Shown here piece after piece: positions 18,916 to 31,690 of a stretch of DNA of 64,000 bases. The notes beneath the pieces were generated by a model. It worked only from the letters and a program-made list of their open reading frames with translations. It was not told where the DNA came from and searched no databases. The DNA comes from Tillus elongatus (lineage: Eukaryota > Arthropoda > Insecta > Coleoptera > Cleridae). Numbering within the stretch: position 1 is the first letter of the stretch; each line of letters opens with the position of its first letter. The translations under genes were made by a program, and so were the position numbers. The stretch spans positions 61,325,946 to 61,389,945 of the forward strand of contig OZ023266.1 in the NCBI GenBank assembly GCA_964006375.1, given 5' to 3'.

Positions 18916-19299
18916 CTGAAAAGAAAAAGAAAGTAAGCAAAATTGTGCTGGAATTACATATAAAAGTATATGATTTGTTCTTTTATATTTATTTCATGGA
19001 TTTTTGCCTAAATAGTTTCTCTGCTATCGATTTACCAGTTTGCAAACTGGTATGTCTTTCAGCATCGTCAAATTTAAAAAAACTAAATTATTAGTATATC
19101 TTTGCAACACTGTTAAAAGTAAAACCATATTAGTATATTCATTCAAGACAATGTTTTTTCGTTATGAATGTGATTTTGTATTTTTAGTGCTTCAAAAGAA
19201 AGTTTGGCAACTCTAAAATATATACATGTTCGTTTTATAAATCCAAGCTTTTGTTAAGAAAGGTGCAATAACATTACCATCCAAATAACTATTTTAATA

Positions 19300-20960
19300 G
19301 TGTATTTTAATGTTGAACCACCAACAGTCCCCAATGTCGGACATAAAATGACGGATATCATTTTCAAAACTAGAAAGGTACGAAAGATGCTCTCTTCTCT
19401 TAATACCAGGAAAGCCTCTGGCCTTGACGAGATCCCAGCAATTGTTTTCAAAAAATGCGCACCAGAACTTGCTCCTGTCCTGACTCGCCTGTTTCAGACA
19501 TCTTACAATAGAGGCATATTCCCTAGTAATTGGAAAACTGCTCGAGTACAACCCGTCCCCAAGAAAGAAGCGAAAGCGCTTCCTAGCAACTACAGGCCTA
19601 TTTCTCTCCTTTCAGTCATCACTAAAGTGATGGAAAAGTATATAAACACCGAATTACTAAAATTTCTTGAAAAACACAGTCTAATCCACGACAGGCAGTA
19701 TGGATTCCGCCAGCGTAGATCAACTGCCGACCTCCTTTCCTTTGTCACCCATTCTTGGAACAAAGTCAATGGAACTACACGGTGAATCCCAGATTGTCGC
19801 TCTAGACATATCCAAAACATTCGACCAGGTCTGGCACGCAGCGCTGCTTAATAAACTACCAGCCTATGGCCTACCACCAAAACTCTGTACGTGGGCAGCA
19901 AATTTCCTCTCTAACCGGAGCATTTCTGTTGTCGTGGATGGCCATTCCTCTAAACTGTATCCAATTAATGCAGGAGTTCCTCAAGGTTCAGCTTTAGCCC
20001 CTACTTTGTTTCTTCTCCACATCAATGACCTCCTCTCTAGCACATCCAACCCAGTTCACAGTTACGCGGACGACAGCACCTTCCACTCAAATATACAATA
20101 TTCCAAGCCTGTCTCTTTAGCCCAACTAGATGAGGATCGCAGACTCATGGAGAGTTCTATCTCTGTGGATCTCCAAAAAATATTAGACTGGGGAAGTAGA
20201 AATGTTGTACAATTCAACCCCACCACATCACAGTCTTGCTTTCTTTCTCATAAGAGATACACTAGCCCTAGACCCATCACAATAAACAACCAAGTTATTC
20301 AAAGTAATGAGTCCTTTTCACTTGTTGGCATCTCTGTGGATCGAAATCTCAATTGGCACCAACATGTCACATCAATTGCAGAAGCGGCTGCTAAGAAATT
20401 AGGTTTCCTCTTCCGGGCTCGCAAATACTTTTCACCAGCTAATCTCTATACTTTATATACTTCACAAATAAGACCAAACCTCGAATACTGCTCCCACATC
20501 TGGGGTGCTGCTGCCGCTTCTACACTCGCTATCCTGAACTCCATTCAGAAGAGAGCTATACATCTCATCGGTGACCCTACCCTCACCCAAAGGCTGCCAT
20601 CCCTTGCCCACCGACGTGACGTTGGTGACCTCTCTCTCTTTTATAGATATCTGCACGGACACTGCTTAGAGGAGCTGTCTTCCATAGTTCCTCCACCTGC
20701 TGCCCGCAACAGATCTACCAGGGGAACAAAGCGAATGCACCCTTTTACTGTCCAGGTCACCAGACATAGAACATCTTGTTATGTCCGCTCTTTTGTCCCG
20801 AGGAGTTCCAAGTTGTGGAACTCCTTGCCGGCACATGTTTTTCCTTCTCCCCCGAACCTTCAAGTCCAGAATTAACAAGTTGCCACTTTCCTTCTTGTCG
20901 ACACCCACGGTACGATAGTATTTAGGCTGTAAGCCCTCGTGGTGTGTTGTTGAAATAAAA
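19300..20960 (+). mobile_element. Jockey-type LINE, 5'-truncated, one frameshift (copy 1)
   Basis: The RT domain begins at LNTRKASGLDEIPAIV and includes [21 protein letters not shown] single frameshift near 19775 moves the rest of the protein to another frame, which continues with IVALDISKTFDQVWH (motif A), GVPQGSALAPTLFLLHINDL (B), HSYADDSTF (C) and a full C-terminus ending SSKLWNSLPAHVFP. The 3' end has a short UTR and an A-rich tail (about 20951-20980). A closely similar copy lies at 59017-59838 on the other strand. Confidence 0.88.
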
Positions 20961-21099
20961 TTTAAAAAAAATAAAAAAAAAATGCTTGAGAACTGTGTTT
21001 TTAAAAGCTGTCATTAAATCATTTGCTTATAACTCAATATTAACTTCCTCACTATGTCAATGTAAATCCTTTACTTTTGTGGTTATGTTTATAACCCAT

Positions 21100-21325
21100 A
21101 GGAAGAACCATTCAAGCTAAGTTTGATGAGCACTACCCTGATTTAATATATGTTACGTCTGGTGTTCCCAAAGATTCCAACATTGGACCTCTCCTTTTTA
21201 ACATTTTCATAAATGATGTTGGCATGTTGTTCAAGTCTCATTATTTTTGCTGACGATTTTGAAATCTACGTGTTTGTTGACATGTTTCTGATATTAAAAT
21301 ATGCTTATGATCTTATTGCTTGTTT
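21100..21325 (+). mobile_element. Small LINE reverse-transcriptase fragment
   Basis: Two frames give SGVPKDSNIGPLLFNIFIND (RT motif B region, Gln replaced by Lys) and SLIIFADDFEIYVF (motif C) within 200 bp, separated by a frameshift. Similar in style to the RT at 14198-17206. Nonfunctional. Confidence 0.65.
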
Positions 21326-21559
21326 ACATGGTGTAGACATTTGCAAAACCAGAAAAAAACTACATTATAATTTTTTTTCAGATGATACAAAAGGAAATGT
21401 GGGTGGGGCATCTTAGGTCCTGCTTTCTGGGCCATACAATTTTGTTAAGGGCAACAACTTTGGCTGACAATGTAAAAGTGATCATTCCCATGTGCCATAT
21501 AAGTTTATAGTAGAACATAATCAAAATGACGACACTGTAAAAGGGGCTAAACCCCATAC

Positions 21560-24470
21560 AGCACAATATATTCTCAGAATGTTCTCACAATGTGAGAACA
21601 TTCTTTTTTCAGAATATTTGTTTCGTAATGTTCTAATAACATTTATGAAATTTCAAACTGCATCTTGAATATTCTGAGTACATTCATTTAATCACATCTT
21701 AAGAAAATTCTTCACCAATATACTGAGAATATTTGAATAGATCATTATTCGGAATATTCGCTGAGCATGTGCTCGAGATATCCTTATAATATTATATAAC
21801 TAGAAAATTTAATGAAGAAGATAGATGCTGATTACGGTATAAGTATAGTGGTTAGAATTATAAGAGGAACTATTTTGCATGTCTGATTCTGTTACCTGTT
21901 CTGTGGTAAACAAATCCGATAATTGTATATTTAATATTTAGGCATAGAGCGCATGTCCATACCGAAACCGAAGGGAAGATGGCCGATGTCGATAGACGTA
22001 AATGTAAATTAATGTCAACTTGAACATTGAATGGTGTTATGTTATATTGTAACATAATTAATTAACGGTAATAATGTGACGTGAACACCGAGAACAATGT
22101 GTATTTACAAACAACACAGAGTACAGAAGCAACTAAAACATGGTGTCAGGTTATCAAGAACTAACAGCCACCCAGTCCCAGTAAAGAAACAAGCTTTAAA
22201 GCATTTCTTACAGTTGACACCGAGGAAGGGTTCGCCAATTTTGCCTGAGACGATCATCTTACGATTTGGGTACACATACATTTTGTATAATATATAATTA
22301 AAAAATTGTGTTCTTCCATAGTAATAGTAAATTATGCCATATAAACCACCACTTAATACTTTTCGAGTAGAGAAGACAAATAAGCTGATAGATGTTCTCG
22401 GTTGTTGTGATGAAGCCAAAGACAAATATTACTATGGAAACGTTAAAATTTAGCTTTACAAGTCAAAATCAAGTCCGTGGAAGCAGAGCAGAAAGAAACC
22501 ATACAAGGGAAGTGTCAAAAGGTCTGATGGATGACTTTCAGTTGTAGTTTTCTGTAACTGCAAGTGAATGTGAATTTGTGCCATATTCTGTCCAATTTAG
22601 TTGTGTTCTATAAAGGTATAAGTACTATTATGTAATGCAAGTCCTTTAATACCACACTGAAAGCCTGTAGGATCAATAGTTAGCCAAATTTCAAGTTACT
22701 TCAGTGGGTAACCTCGAATATTCATCTCAGAAACTTTGTGTTTGGCTAATAAATTTTCTGGCAACTCGAAGAACTGTATATTTATTTTATTTTTGTTATT
22801 AAAATTTTAATTGTTTTATTAATGTTTTATTCAGAAACATTTATTGGCATTTGTTATATTAATTAATCTGAATAAATGTGCAATACTCGAATTGTTGACT
22901 TATTAAGTGTCTGAATGTGAGTTTACAGGTGTTTGTAGCCACTAGAATAGTGGTAACCTACACAAGGGTGAGTGATAGAAGTTCAAATTACAACATATAT
23001 AGCGATTTGGGCTTGCTTATATAAGAATATATACAAGGCCAGTTAAATGGAGGAAAATTAGTACATTTTGAAGATAAATCAATTATTTCATAGCGTTGCA
23101 TTTCCTTAATTTCTGCGTCATTTAAAAAATGCACACAGGGTGTTTCGCATAAGAACCGACACAGAGCAGGGACATGTAGGTAAACCTAAAATATGGTGAT
23201 TTAATGCAACTTACCCTTATACTAAGTTGCACCACTGAGAAGTTATAGGCCTTCAAAGTGGGATTTTTAATTCCAAAAAAAAATCAATATCTGCATAATA
23301 CTTTCACTTAGAGAAATCAAATTTGATACACGTTCTGATTATACCAAGAGCATTAATCGATGGTAAGTAGAGTATAATTAGGCATTTGAAAGGGGTGATG
23401 CACCCTTAAAATGTCACAATTTTTTAACATATTGGTGGATTTAATAAATTATCATTTCATTTTATGAGGAATTTAACTTTAAAACTTTTGTTACTCCTGT
23501 TATTTTCAAAAAGCTTTGTTGGTTTCAAGAAAAACACGAAGAACTAAAGAAACATATTTTATCAGTGTTACTAAAAATCATAGAAAATTCAATATTTGCC
23601 AATAAAATTGTGTATACGTCAAATTTAATGATCAGGGAAAAAGCGTGAATAAGTATAATTTATTAGAAAACAAACAATAGAAATAAAAAAATTGCTGCCG
23701 ATAAGTTATAGAAATTCTTCCAAATGATAATTTTACAGGCGTCTATTGAATTTTTGATGATTTTAAATAACATTGATAAAATGTCTTCAGTTTTTCTTGA
23801 AAACGACAAATATTTTTTCAATAATAAGCGGAAAAAGTTTTAGAATTTACTTCAAATAATAATTTTTTAAATCCGCCAATAGGTTAAAAAATTATGTTAT
23901 ATTTTATGGGTTCATCACGCTATTGAACCCTTTGAAATGCTTCAAATCAAATCTACTCACCATTGATTAATGCTCTTGGTACACGCAAAACGTGTACCAA
24001 ATTTGGTTTTTCTAAATTGAAGTGTTACTGAGGTATTGATTTTTTTTGAAATTTAAACCCCATTTTGAAGGCCTATAACTTCTCAGGGGTGCAACTTAGT
24101 GTGGGGGTATGTTGCATTAAATCACCATATTTTAGGTTCCCCTACATGCCCCTACTCTGTATAAGTTCTTATGCGAAATACCCTGTATATCTTTTTTAAA
24201 AAAGCAATGTTCCCAAGAGTATGTATGAACATTTTGAGAAGATTCATTGAATGTTCGTGGGACATTTTAAGAAAATACTGGGAGCTCCTAAGGATATTCT
24301 AAATAACATTCTGAGAACCTTATTAGTATGACAGAATCTGTCCAATTGTCATGTTCATAGAATGTTCTAGGAATATATATTGTACCTTGTGAGAATGTTC
24401 TGGGGATATTTGAATATTCTTTCGAAACATTCCTTGTATATTCTCAGAATGTGTCTGTGCTGCCTGGGAC
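21560..24470. mobile_element. Putative non-autonomous DNA element with inverted, repeat-rich ends
   Basis: The left end (21560-21780) starts with CAGCACAATATATTCTCAGA and carries several copies of an AATGTTCT/AGAATATT-type motif. The right end (24210-24470) carries the same motif repeatedly and closes with CAGAATGTGTCTGTGCTGCC, whose complement GGCAGCACAG resembles the left end. No transposase is recognisable between them. A separate foldback element is nested inside. Family unknown. Confidence 0.5.
23135..24186. mobile_element. Foldback element with ~450-bp inverted arms
   Basis: Left end ACAGGGTGTTTCGCATAAG and right end CTTATGCGAAATACCCTGT are near-perfect complements. Complementarity continues with moderate divergence through about 23610 on the left and back to about 23740 on the right, leaving a short spacer. 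No ORF. Terminal CAGGGTG and end style suggest mobilisation by a Tc1/mariner-type transposase, which is inference. Confidence 0.8.
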
Positions 24471-24789
24471 CGGTTACAGAGAAAAAACAAAGAATTGTGA
24501 GGCCAGAAAAGAAGTTTCTACACCTGTATTTAGTAGGGAACATTTTCAGCAAGTAACAGTAACAACAATTAATGAATGAGCAAAATAAGTTAATATTGTC
24601 TTCTTTCCCTTATTACACCAAGGCTTTTCGAACTATGCAACTTCGTAGGTTGGATCCATATGATTAGCAAAAGAAATTAATTTCAAGAACTATTTAATGC
24701 CAGCTAAAAAACAACATCTTTTAGGTCATTTGTGATATAGGCAGGCAGCATACTTAAAACACAAAATATATGTGAATATATCCACTTAC

Positions 24790-24952
24790 CTGTCTGTAAG
24801 AGGTGTAATAACCAGTCTGCCTGAATTTCCATTATATTCATAACCATAATTAAATTTAGTATTTGTCTGCTTTATAACACAATCATCTGCATCACGATCC
24901 CAATAAAATCTCAACTGAGAGAACCACTCAAATGAATTGACGTCTCTGCAAT
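24790..24952 (-). CDS. Dynein heavy chain exon upstream of AAA1
   Basis: Acceptor TTTTTAG at 24953, donor GTAAGT after 24790; phases match both neighbours (A+AT and AG+A). It encodes [37 protein letters not shown] and [17 protein letters not shown], the conserved segment running from the end of the linker into AAA1. It joins to [10 protein letters not shown] in the next exon as in all dynein heavy chains. Confidence 0.97.
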
Positions 24953-25259
24953 CTAAAAACAAAACAAATATTAAAGAAAACAAAACTAAATGCTAAAAAT
25001 TGTATATATTGGAATACTATTCTGAAGAGACTATTCTATCTTGTGCCTTATACTACAGATAGTTTTTTCTCCTCAATCTTGGGTAACTATCATAAATATT
25101 CACAGATAGCTTTTAACAATTCCATTAAGTTAGTGATTAGATATAAAATTTTCAGGTAACTCAAAATACTAGAAAAATTAGGGTTTGAGTAATAATGAAA
25201 AACGAGGGTGAAGTACTGAAGTTCAGCATAAAGGCTACTGAGGACTATAAACTTCCGAG

Positions 25260-25545
25260 CATCAAGCAAGCGAGGTCGTTTGCCCGTTTCGAAGCACACA
25301 GTGGAGGCCCCAACCTTCAGGTGCATCTGATTCCTAGGTGGGTTCATTTGGACACAACACCCGCCAGCGCTTAACCCAAGGCGCTTTAATTTAGAATCTC
25401 GCCCCCGAGTAACATCCAAGCGAGGACGTTTGTCTGTTTCGAAGCCCACAGTGTAGGCCTCAAAATCCGTGTGTATACCACTCCCTAGAGATATCTGCCT
25501 CCCTCCAGGTTCATCTGGACATGACATCTGCCAGTGACATCATCT
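25260..25545. repeat. Imperfect tandem duplication of about 150 bp
   Basis: 25265-25375 and 25418-25540 share GTTTCGAAGC, CACAGTG and AGGCC, and a TTCATYTGGACA block in the same order. A GC-richer patch within AT-rich intron. The open minus-strand frame across it is probably incidental. Confidence 0.55.
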
Positions 25546-25844
25546 CCAGTTAGTCGCCTCCCATGACAAGCAGGCGTTACATTGGGCCTATTCTTTTATT
25601 TCGTCCCCGGACTCACTGGGTATAAAAGTAAAGATAGACCAAGAGGAATATGGTAAATCTAAACCAACTGATTAAATGCGGAAGCTATAACGTAATGAAA
25701 AGAGCTGCTGGCGACAGTGTCATGATTGCGACGGCAAGGGGATATCGCTTTTAGCCTGTAATAATGATGAGTTTTTAAAATAATTTAGTTAAGCAACACT
25801 ACTTTAAAATATAGGAAAACCTGTAGGAACAATAATATACATAC

Positions 25845-26064
25845 TGGCTTTATACATCCTGTCGATTACATCTCTTGAGTGAATTTCGATCGTAATCAAA
25901 GCATTTGCTTTCAATCTCTGCAACTTAGTTAGCTCCCTCCGACTAAGTTCTGATAATTTGCTAAGAACCTGGTTTTGTTTCTTCCGTAATTTTTTCAATG
26001 GTTTCTTACTATCCATAATTTTTGCATGTACCAGAGCTCTTGTGCAGTCAGTGGTCCATTGTAT
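25845..26064 (-). CDS. Dynein heavy chain exon, linker domain
   Basis: Acceptor ACATTTGCAG at 26065, donor GTATGT after 25845; starts in phase 0, ends in phase 1. Encodes IQWTTDCTRALVHAK, KKPLKKLRKKQNQVLSKLSE and NALITIEIHSRDVIDRMYKA. The IQWTTDCTRAL and TIEIHSRDVIDRMYK blocks are typical of the axonemal dynein linker. Confidence 0.96.
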
Positions 26065-26299
26065 CTGCAAATGTATTTTAATGATAATAATAATAATGCT
26101 TTGTTTGTTTCATACACCATGTACATATCACCCACAATGGATATGAAAGTGGTCAAAACAGTCTCGGTTCAAGGAACTATGAGATATGTGGGTAAAATTG
26201 AGGAAATATAAACACAATGTATTTAAAACCTGAATGACATGTTACGAACAAACTTACTTTTAATGAATGCTAAATCAGACCTAACAACAATAGACTATA

Positions 26300-28956
26300 C
26301 AGGGCTGACCGGATAAGGGTAGAGAGCGACTGTATCCAGACAATGTTAAGGCCCAGGGGTTTGGGAAAAAATCCTTATAAGTAAGGTAAAGAAGAGAAAT
26401 AGCTGGAAATTATTTCGAAGTGCGTAACTCAACCGCTACAAAGAAACATAAAATTCATGCGATCTCGGAACATTGGAAAATACTACATCATGTTGCTTTG
26501 CAACATTTTTTTCGTATCTGTCATAATAAGGGTGGGGGACGCCAAAGCAATTTTCAATGTTTACATTTCAATATCTCCTGAACAATTCAACAGATTCGAA
26601 TATTTTGATGTTGTTCGAAAAATAATTTTATGATCTAACAAATATTTTTTATTAGATTGTTTAACTTTAAATAAATAAGCTAGAGAGCGTTCTCTGTAGC
26701 AATTACACACTTCTGTGATTTTTTGAAAAAATTAAATAGAACGGTACTATTTATTTGACAGGTCAGTAGGAGGCTGAAAATTACGTAAATTTCAGTGGAA
26801 ACCCCATTGCGATATCTCCATCTGTTTTCGATTTATTTGAGAAAAGGTTACAAATTTCAATACTTCAATCGGATCAAATCACCTTAGCAAAAAAAAATCG
26901 CATAGGCATGGTAACTGCTAAATTGAAAAGATCACAGAGTTGACAATTGTCCAATTTAACAGTTACCTTTGGGGAAAGAAAAAATCACATAGTAACCGAC
27001 TTAATTAAAATTACTGTTCCACTTTTTTCCCACTTAGTAGCAAAATTGTTAATACATGGCGTCTTGCCATTCTTCACACTTTAAAGACGAATGGGTCAAT
27101 GGAACATCGGTAATAACAAAACAGCAGAAGAACAAATATCTTCAAATTACCCAAAGTTTAGCCAGAAATAGCTCACAAATGTTCAAAATATCTTCCATCA
27201 TTCTCGATGCATTCATTTAATCTAATTTTGGTAGAAAAAACCGCTGCTTCAATTTCAGCCCTAGGCAACTTTCTAATAGCATTTCGTATTCTTACTCATA
27301 TTTTCCCCGGTTGTTGGTTTCTCCTGGAAAACCAAGTTTTTCGGTCTACCCCATAGGTAGAAATCTAAATAAGTAAGATCTGGTGAACGCGCTGGCCAGG
27401 AAATTAGACTCCTTCTTCCAATAAAAGGATTCAAATACTGCTTCTAAATGCTGACCTATGTTTCGTTTATAATGCGCCAGACAACGAATCAGGAATCACA
27501 TGTTCCTTCTTGTTTCCAAGGAGACGTCTTCTAAAAGTGGTGGAAGAGAGACGTTTAAAAATTCCAACAACCTTTCTCCATTAAAGCTTTGGTCAAAAAA
27601 ATGTGGACCTATAATGTTTCCTTACACCATTCTGCACCATACATTCAACTCCAACCATTTTTATGTTCTACTTGCCGCATCCAATGTGGGTTTTGCTCGG
27701 ACCAATATTGCCTATTATACAAATTCCGAACCGCTGTGTTACTGAAAGTGGCTTCGTCCATCCATAATATGCGTAACAGGAAATTTGGATTTTCACTAAT
27801 CATATTTAGGAGACAATGATAATGGTTTAGTTTATAATCATAATCAGTATGATTTAATGCTTGGTGTAAAACAATGTGGTAGCGATGCATATTATTCTTC
27901 TGAAGAATCTTGTGCACAATTGTTTTTGGAACTCCCAAGTCGTCAGAAATTTTTCTGGTGCTTAAGGTGGAATCGTATTGCACATAGGCCAAAACATTAA
28001 TAGTATTCTCCTCGGTGCGTGTTCTACAAACACTTACAGGAGCTTGAATGCTGCACGTTACCAGTTTCGCGTAATTGCTTAGCCAATTTTGAAAAGACCT
28101 CTCAAGAAAAATATCTTCTTTGTGGAAACTGCGTTGCATATTATCGCAACGCAATTGCAGCACTTTCGAAACATTGCAAATAAATGCGCAACATATCATA
28201 CGCCTCTGCGTTAGTATAAATGACATATTTTTCCAAAAATGGATTAAAAAGAAATCCGAGCCACAAAAACTCTGAGAACTAATTTTTGACAATTATTGTC
28301 ATATCCGTGATCTTTTCAATTTAGCAGTTACCATGGCTATGTGATTTGTTTTCTTACTATAGTTATTTTATTCGATTATGGTATTCAAATTTTCAAAATT
28401 TTCTTATATAAATCGATATATCGCAATGGCGTGTTCACTAAAATTTAGGTAATTTTAAGCCACCTAGGTTTGTCAAATAAGTAGTCCTGTTCTGTTTAAT
28501 TTTTCCCACAAAAAACAAAAATGTGAAATTGCTGCAGAGAGCGACCTCTAGTTTATTTGTTTTAAACTAAACAAAACATATCTTCTAAAAGACCATAAAT
28601 CTCTTTCAACGAGATCAAAAATATTGACGTCAGTTAAATTGTTCAGGAGATATTAAAATGTAAAATTGCACTGGCCTCCCCTTCCCTTATTATGGCAGAT
28701 ACGAAAAATGTCACAAAGCAAAATGATGCGGCATTACCCAAGCTCTCAAATGATGTTCTCAAAGTTATAGCTCATCACCCAATTTTCCGAGGTAGCATGA
28801 ATTTTATGTTTATTTGTAGCAGCTGCAGTCGAGTTACGAACTTAAAAATAATTTCCAGGCAAATTTTCTTGCTTACTTTCCTTATAAAGATTTTTTCCCA
28901 AATCTCTGGGCCTTAACATTGTCAAGATACAGCCGCTCCCTTATCGGGATAGCCTG
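26300..28956 (-). mobile_element. Tc1/mariner-type transposon with ~650-bp inverted repeats
   Basis: The left end begins CAGGGCTGACCGGATAAGGG and the right end closes with CCCTTATCGGGATAGCCTG; each is flanked by a TA dinucleotide, as expected for Tc1/mariner insertion. Complementarity continues inward to about 26955 and 28300, far longer than typical mariner TIRs. The interior carries a decayed minus-strand transposase. The element lies in the 14.6-kb dynein intron between exons 40645-40890 and 25845-26064. Confidence 0.85.
27140..28300 (-). pseudogene. Mariner-like transposase, decayed
   Basis: Minus-strand coding shows helix-turn-helix sequence (STRKISDDLGVPKTIVHKIL), HHYH-type linker, a first catalytic-Asp block (RILWMDEATFSNTAVRNLYN) and NRQYWSEQNPH. 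After a stop near 27645 a further piece reads WPARSPDLTYLDFYLWG, the third-Asp region. Several stops and frameshifts separate the blocks, and the second-Asp QxDGAPPH block is not clear. Related in layout to the transposase at 38234-39369. Confidence 0.8.
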
Positions 28957-28985
28957 TATAGAAAACCTGTCTAGGTCAGATCTAA

Positions 28986-29020
28986 TTAACCCATTCAGCG
29001 CAAAAGCAGACACCAGTGTC
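28986..29020. other. Possible piggyBac-type terminus
   Basis: TTAA at 28986-28989 is immediately followed by CCCATTCAGCGCAAAAGCAG. PiggyBac elements insert at TTAA and begin with CCC, and a minus-strand piggyBac transposase relic lies 3 kb away at 32020-32830 with other repeats between. The matching opposite end was not found. Confidence 0.3.
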
Positions 29021-29519
29021 TGTTCACAATTTTGCCTGCCAGGCCACTGCAGACATTGCTGTCTGTTTTACAATCTGTCGAAATATGCCAAGGAGACATG
29101 AATTCCCTTTAACTGGTGCTGTCTTGTATCTTTTCAGCCTGTCAGAATATACCTCTATATGTGGGCAAACTAACTTGGATATCTTGGAAATTTGTATATA
29201 GTATGTCTGCTTTTGTGTCTGCTGTGGTCCACTAGTAAGATACACTTTTCCTATTTTTAATACAGGGCCATAGCAGATACCATAATAATTGAATTCAGCA
29301 GGAAGATGCTTTTTTTCTTAGCTTGCATCCAAATTTTGATGGGTAACCAGTGATTCGAGCATTCAAGTTATATTATGCAGAGAACCACATTACTGTAAAA
29401 AGTTCGCAGCAAATGGAAGAAATAAATGTTATTATCGACCCAAGATTTTTATATAAAGCAGAAAACAACATTTATTCTGGCATAAAAAATATGAGACCAA
29501 AAAATAAACAGTAAATAAA

Positions 29520-30870
29520 GATAATATGGGCGTAACAGAGGAAAGAACCAAGATGAATCCACAGAAGACACGGGACCTGAAATAATGACAGAAGAAATAG
29601 AATATGCACTCAAACAGGCCAAAGATGAGAGGCTAGTGGACACGACGAGATTCCTGTGGAGCTGCTCAAATTGATGAACAGTGAATTTATCACATTCATG
29701 CTAGAGCTTGAATTTAACAACATATAAAAGTGGAATATTACCAGAAGATTGGCTCCATTCCACGTTCGTTCTAATTCCAAAGAAAACCAACGCAAAAGAA
29801 TGCAGCGAACATCGTACTATAGCCCTGATGAGTCACACGCTAAGCTTTTTTTGAAGATAATATATAAAAGAGTTTTCAAGAAATTAGATGAGGACATTGG
29901 TGACACTCAAATGGGATTTATAAAAGGGATGGGTACTCCACAAGCTTTGTTTGGAATGAACGTCTTGTTGCACAGATGTATTGATATGAATCGGGAACTG
30001 TATGCTTGCCTTGTTGATTTTGAGAAGGAATTTGACAGGGTACAGCATGACCGCTTAAGACAAATTCTATTAAGTAAGAACATAGATAGTAGGGATATAA
30101 GAATAATCTGTAATTTTAACTGGAATCAACTAGCAAAAGTGAAAGTTGAAAACAACTTAACACCAGAAATTGAAATATGTTGAGCAGCATGTCAGGATTG
30201 TGTGCTTTCGCGTCTTCTGTTCAATCTGTGTAGTGAAACTATTTGTCAAAAATCACTATCAGAAATGTCCGAAGGCCTGGTGATAAACGGAGACACTCTC
30301 AATATTATTAGCTATGCAGACCGTCGTATTAGCAGGCACAATATAAGAACTACAATATCCAGTACAAAAACTTAATATTAAATGCAATAATTGCGGCTTA
30401 AAACTGAATCTCAAAAAAAAACAAATTAATGGTAATAACAAATAAGCAGAATATTTGAGCTAATCTTGTTATCGATGATGCATGAATTGAAAATATATCG
30501 TCCTATAAATACTTTAGTGCATGGATCACAGACAAAACCGATCAAACAAAGGAGATCAAAATCAGCATTGGAATTTCGAGAACAGTGTTCAACAAAATGA
30601 GAAAGCTGGAGTACTTCAGCCATATTATGAGAGGAGTGAAGTATGTGTTACTTAGAAATAACATGCAGGGAAAAATCAAAGGTAAAAGGAGCGTAGGTAG
30701 AAAAAAAAACGTGGCTGCACAATCTACACGAATGGTACGGATGCAGCTCAATTGAACCTTTTAGACGTGCAACAAATAAGATAATATTGGGTATGATGAT
30801 TTACAATCTCTGATAGGAAGGTAACGCGAAGAGAAATGGTGTGACCTAAAATAAAATAACCAGGAAATAC
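29520..30870 (+). mobile_element. RTE-like LINE relic
   Basis: Pieces in several frames read, in order, EDWLHSTFVLIPKK, an open stretch at 29749-30183 with LFLKIIYKRVFKKLDEDIG, QMGFIKGMGTPQALFG and CLVDFEKEFDRVQHDRLRQI (motif A), then VLSRLLFNLCSE (motif B) and NIISYADRRI (motif C, with Arg for the second Asp), ending in FSHIMRGVKYVLLRNNMQGK. This is the pattern of RTE-like endonuclease/RT proteins. Stops, frameshifts and the YADR change make it inactive. Confidence 0.78.
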
Positions 30871-30904
30871 AAACATAAAAAATAAACTTCAAATACTAAT
30901 AAAA

Positions 30905-31690
30905 ATAGTGCTGCAAATTAAATCATAACTTCCACATAGCTGTCATAATCTACTCTCCTCAGAAAAGCATTATCATTAAATGAATTTGGGGTCAATCACA
31001 TGATCACAAAGAATATATTCGTATTCATGTACCCATAAACTTCTGAAACGTTATATTAATCGAGTTTTAACCAAAAAAAATTCAATATTCACCAAATCAC
31101 CGCTCATTTATTCCCTACCCCCTAAAGCAATGTTACCCAAAAACAATTCGAAGCGTTCCTTTGTCGGGTGCTAACTGGATACCAAATTTGAAGATAATAT
31201 CTCAACTCGTTCAAAGGTTATTGCGCCTACTAACAGACAGACCTACAGGCCGACAGAGCCAAAAAAATAATTCGTCCCAGAATCAAGTTTTTTATGTGTT
31301 GACTTTTTACGTCATTTTGGCAAAAAAAATTCGAAATTTTTGACAGTGATATCCCACTCTCACACATTCAACAACCCCTATTTTACCTTCAGCATAGAAT
31401 ACCAGATGCTAATGAAATTGAAAGTTTTCTAATAAATAAACCCTAAAACGTTATATTACTCGAGTTTTAACGAAAAAATATCAATTTTCACCAAATCACT
31501 CCCGTTCATCCATTATCGCCTGAAGCGATTTTACCCAAAAACAATCTGAACCGTTTGTTTGTCTGGTACTAATTGTATACAAAATTTAAGGACAATACCT
31601 CAATTCGTTCTAAAGTTATCGGTGCTACAAACAGATAGACATACAGACCAACAGACCAAAAAAAATTCCGTGGCCAAATCATGTTCTATA
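30905..31690. repeat. Dispersed tandem-unit repeat, copy 1 (relative at 43488-44330)
   Basis: About 0.8 kb matches 43488-44330 in the same orientation, for example ATCATAACTTCCACATAGCT and CCAAATTTGAAGATAATATC. Within each copy a unit of about 395-450 bp is present twice (AAACGTTATATTA...CGAGTTTTA at 31048 and 31445; 43634 and 44080), each followed by a short ACAGACAGAC tract. No ORF. Confidence 0.75.

Noticed and set aside
22105..22425. 106-codon minus-strand ORF
   Set aside because: No motif, poor start context, and it lies within a repeat-like inverted-end element.
25090..25527. 145-codon minus-strand ORF as a gene
   Set aside because: It overlies an imperfect tandem duplication and has no recognisable domain; the internal repetition gives the apparent regularity.
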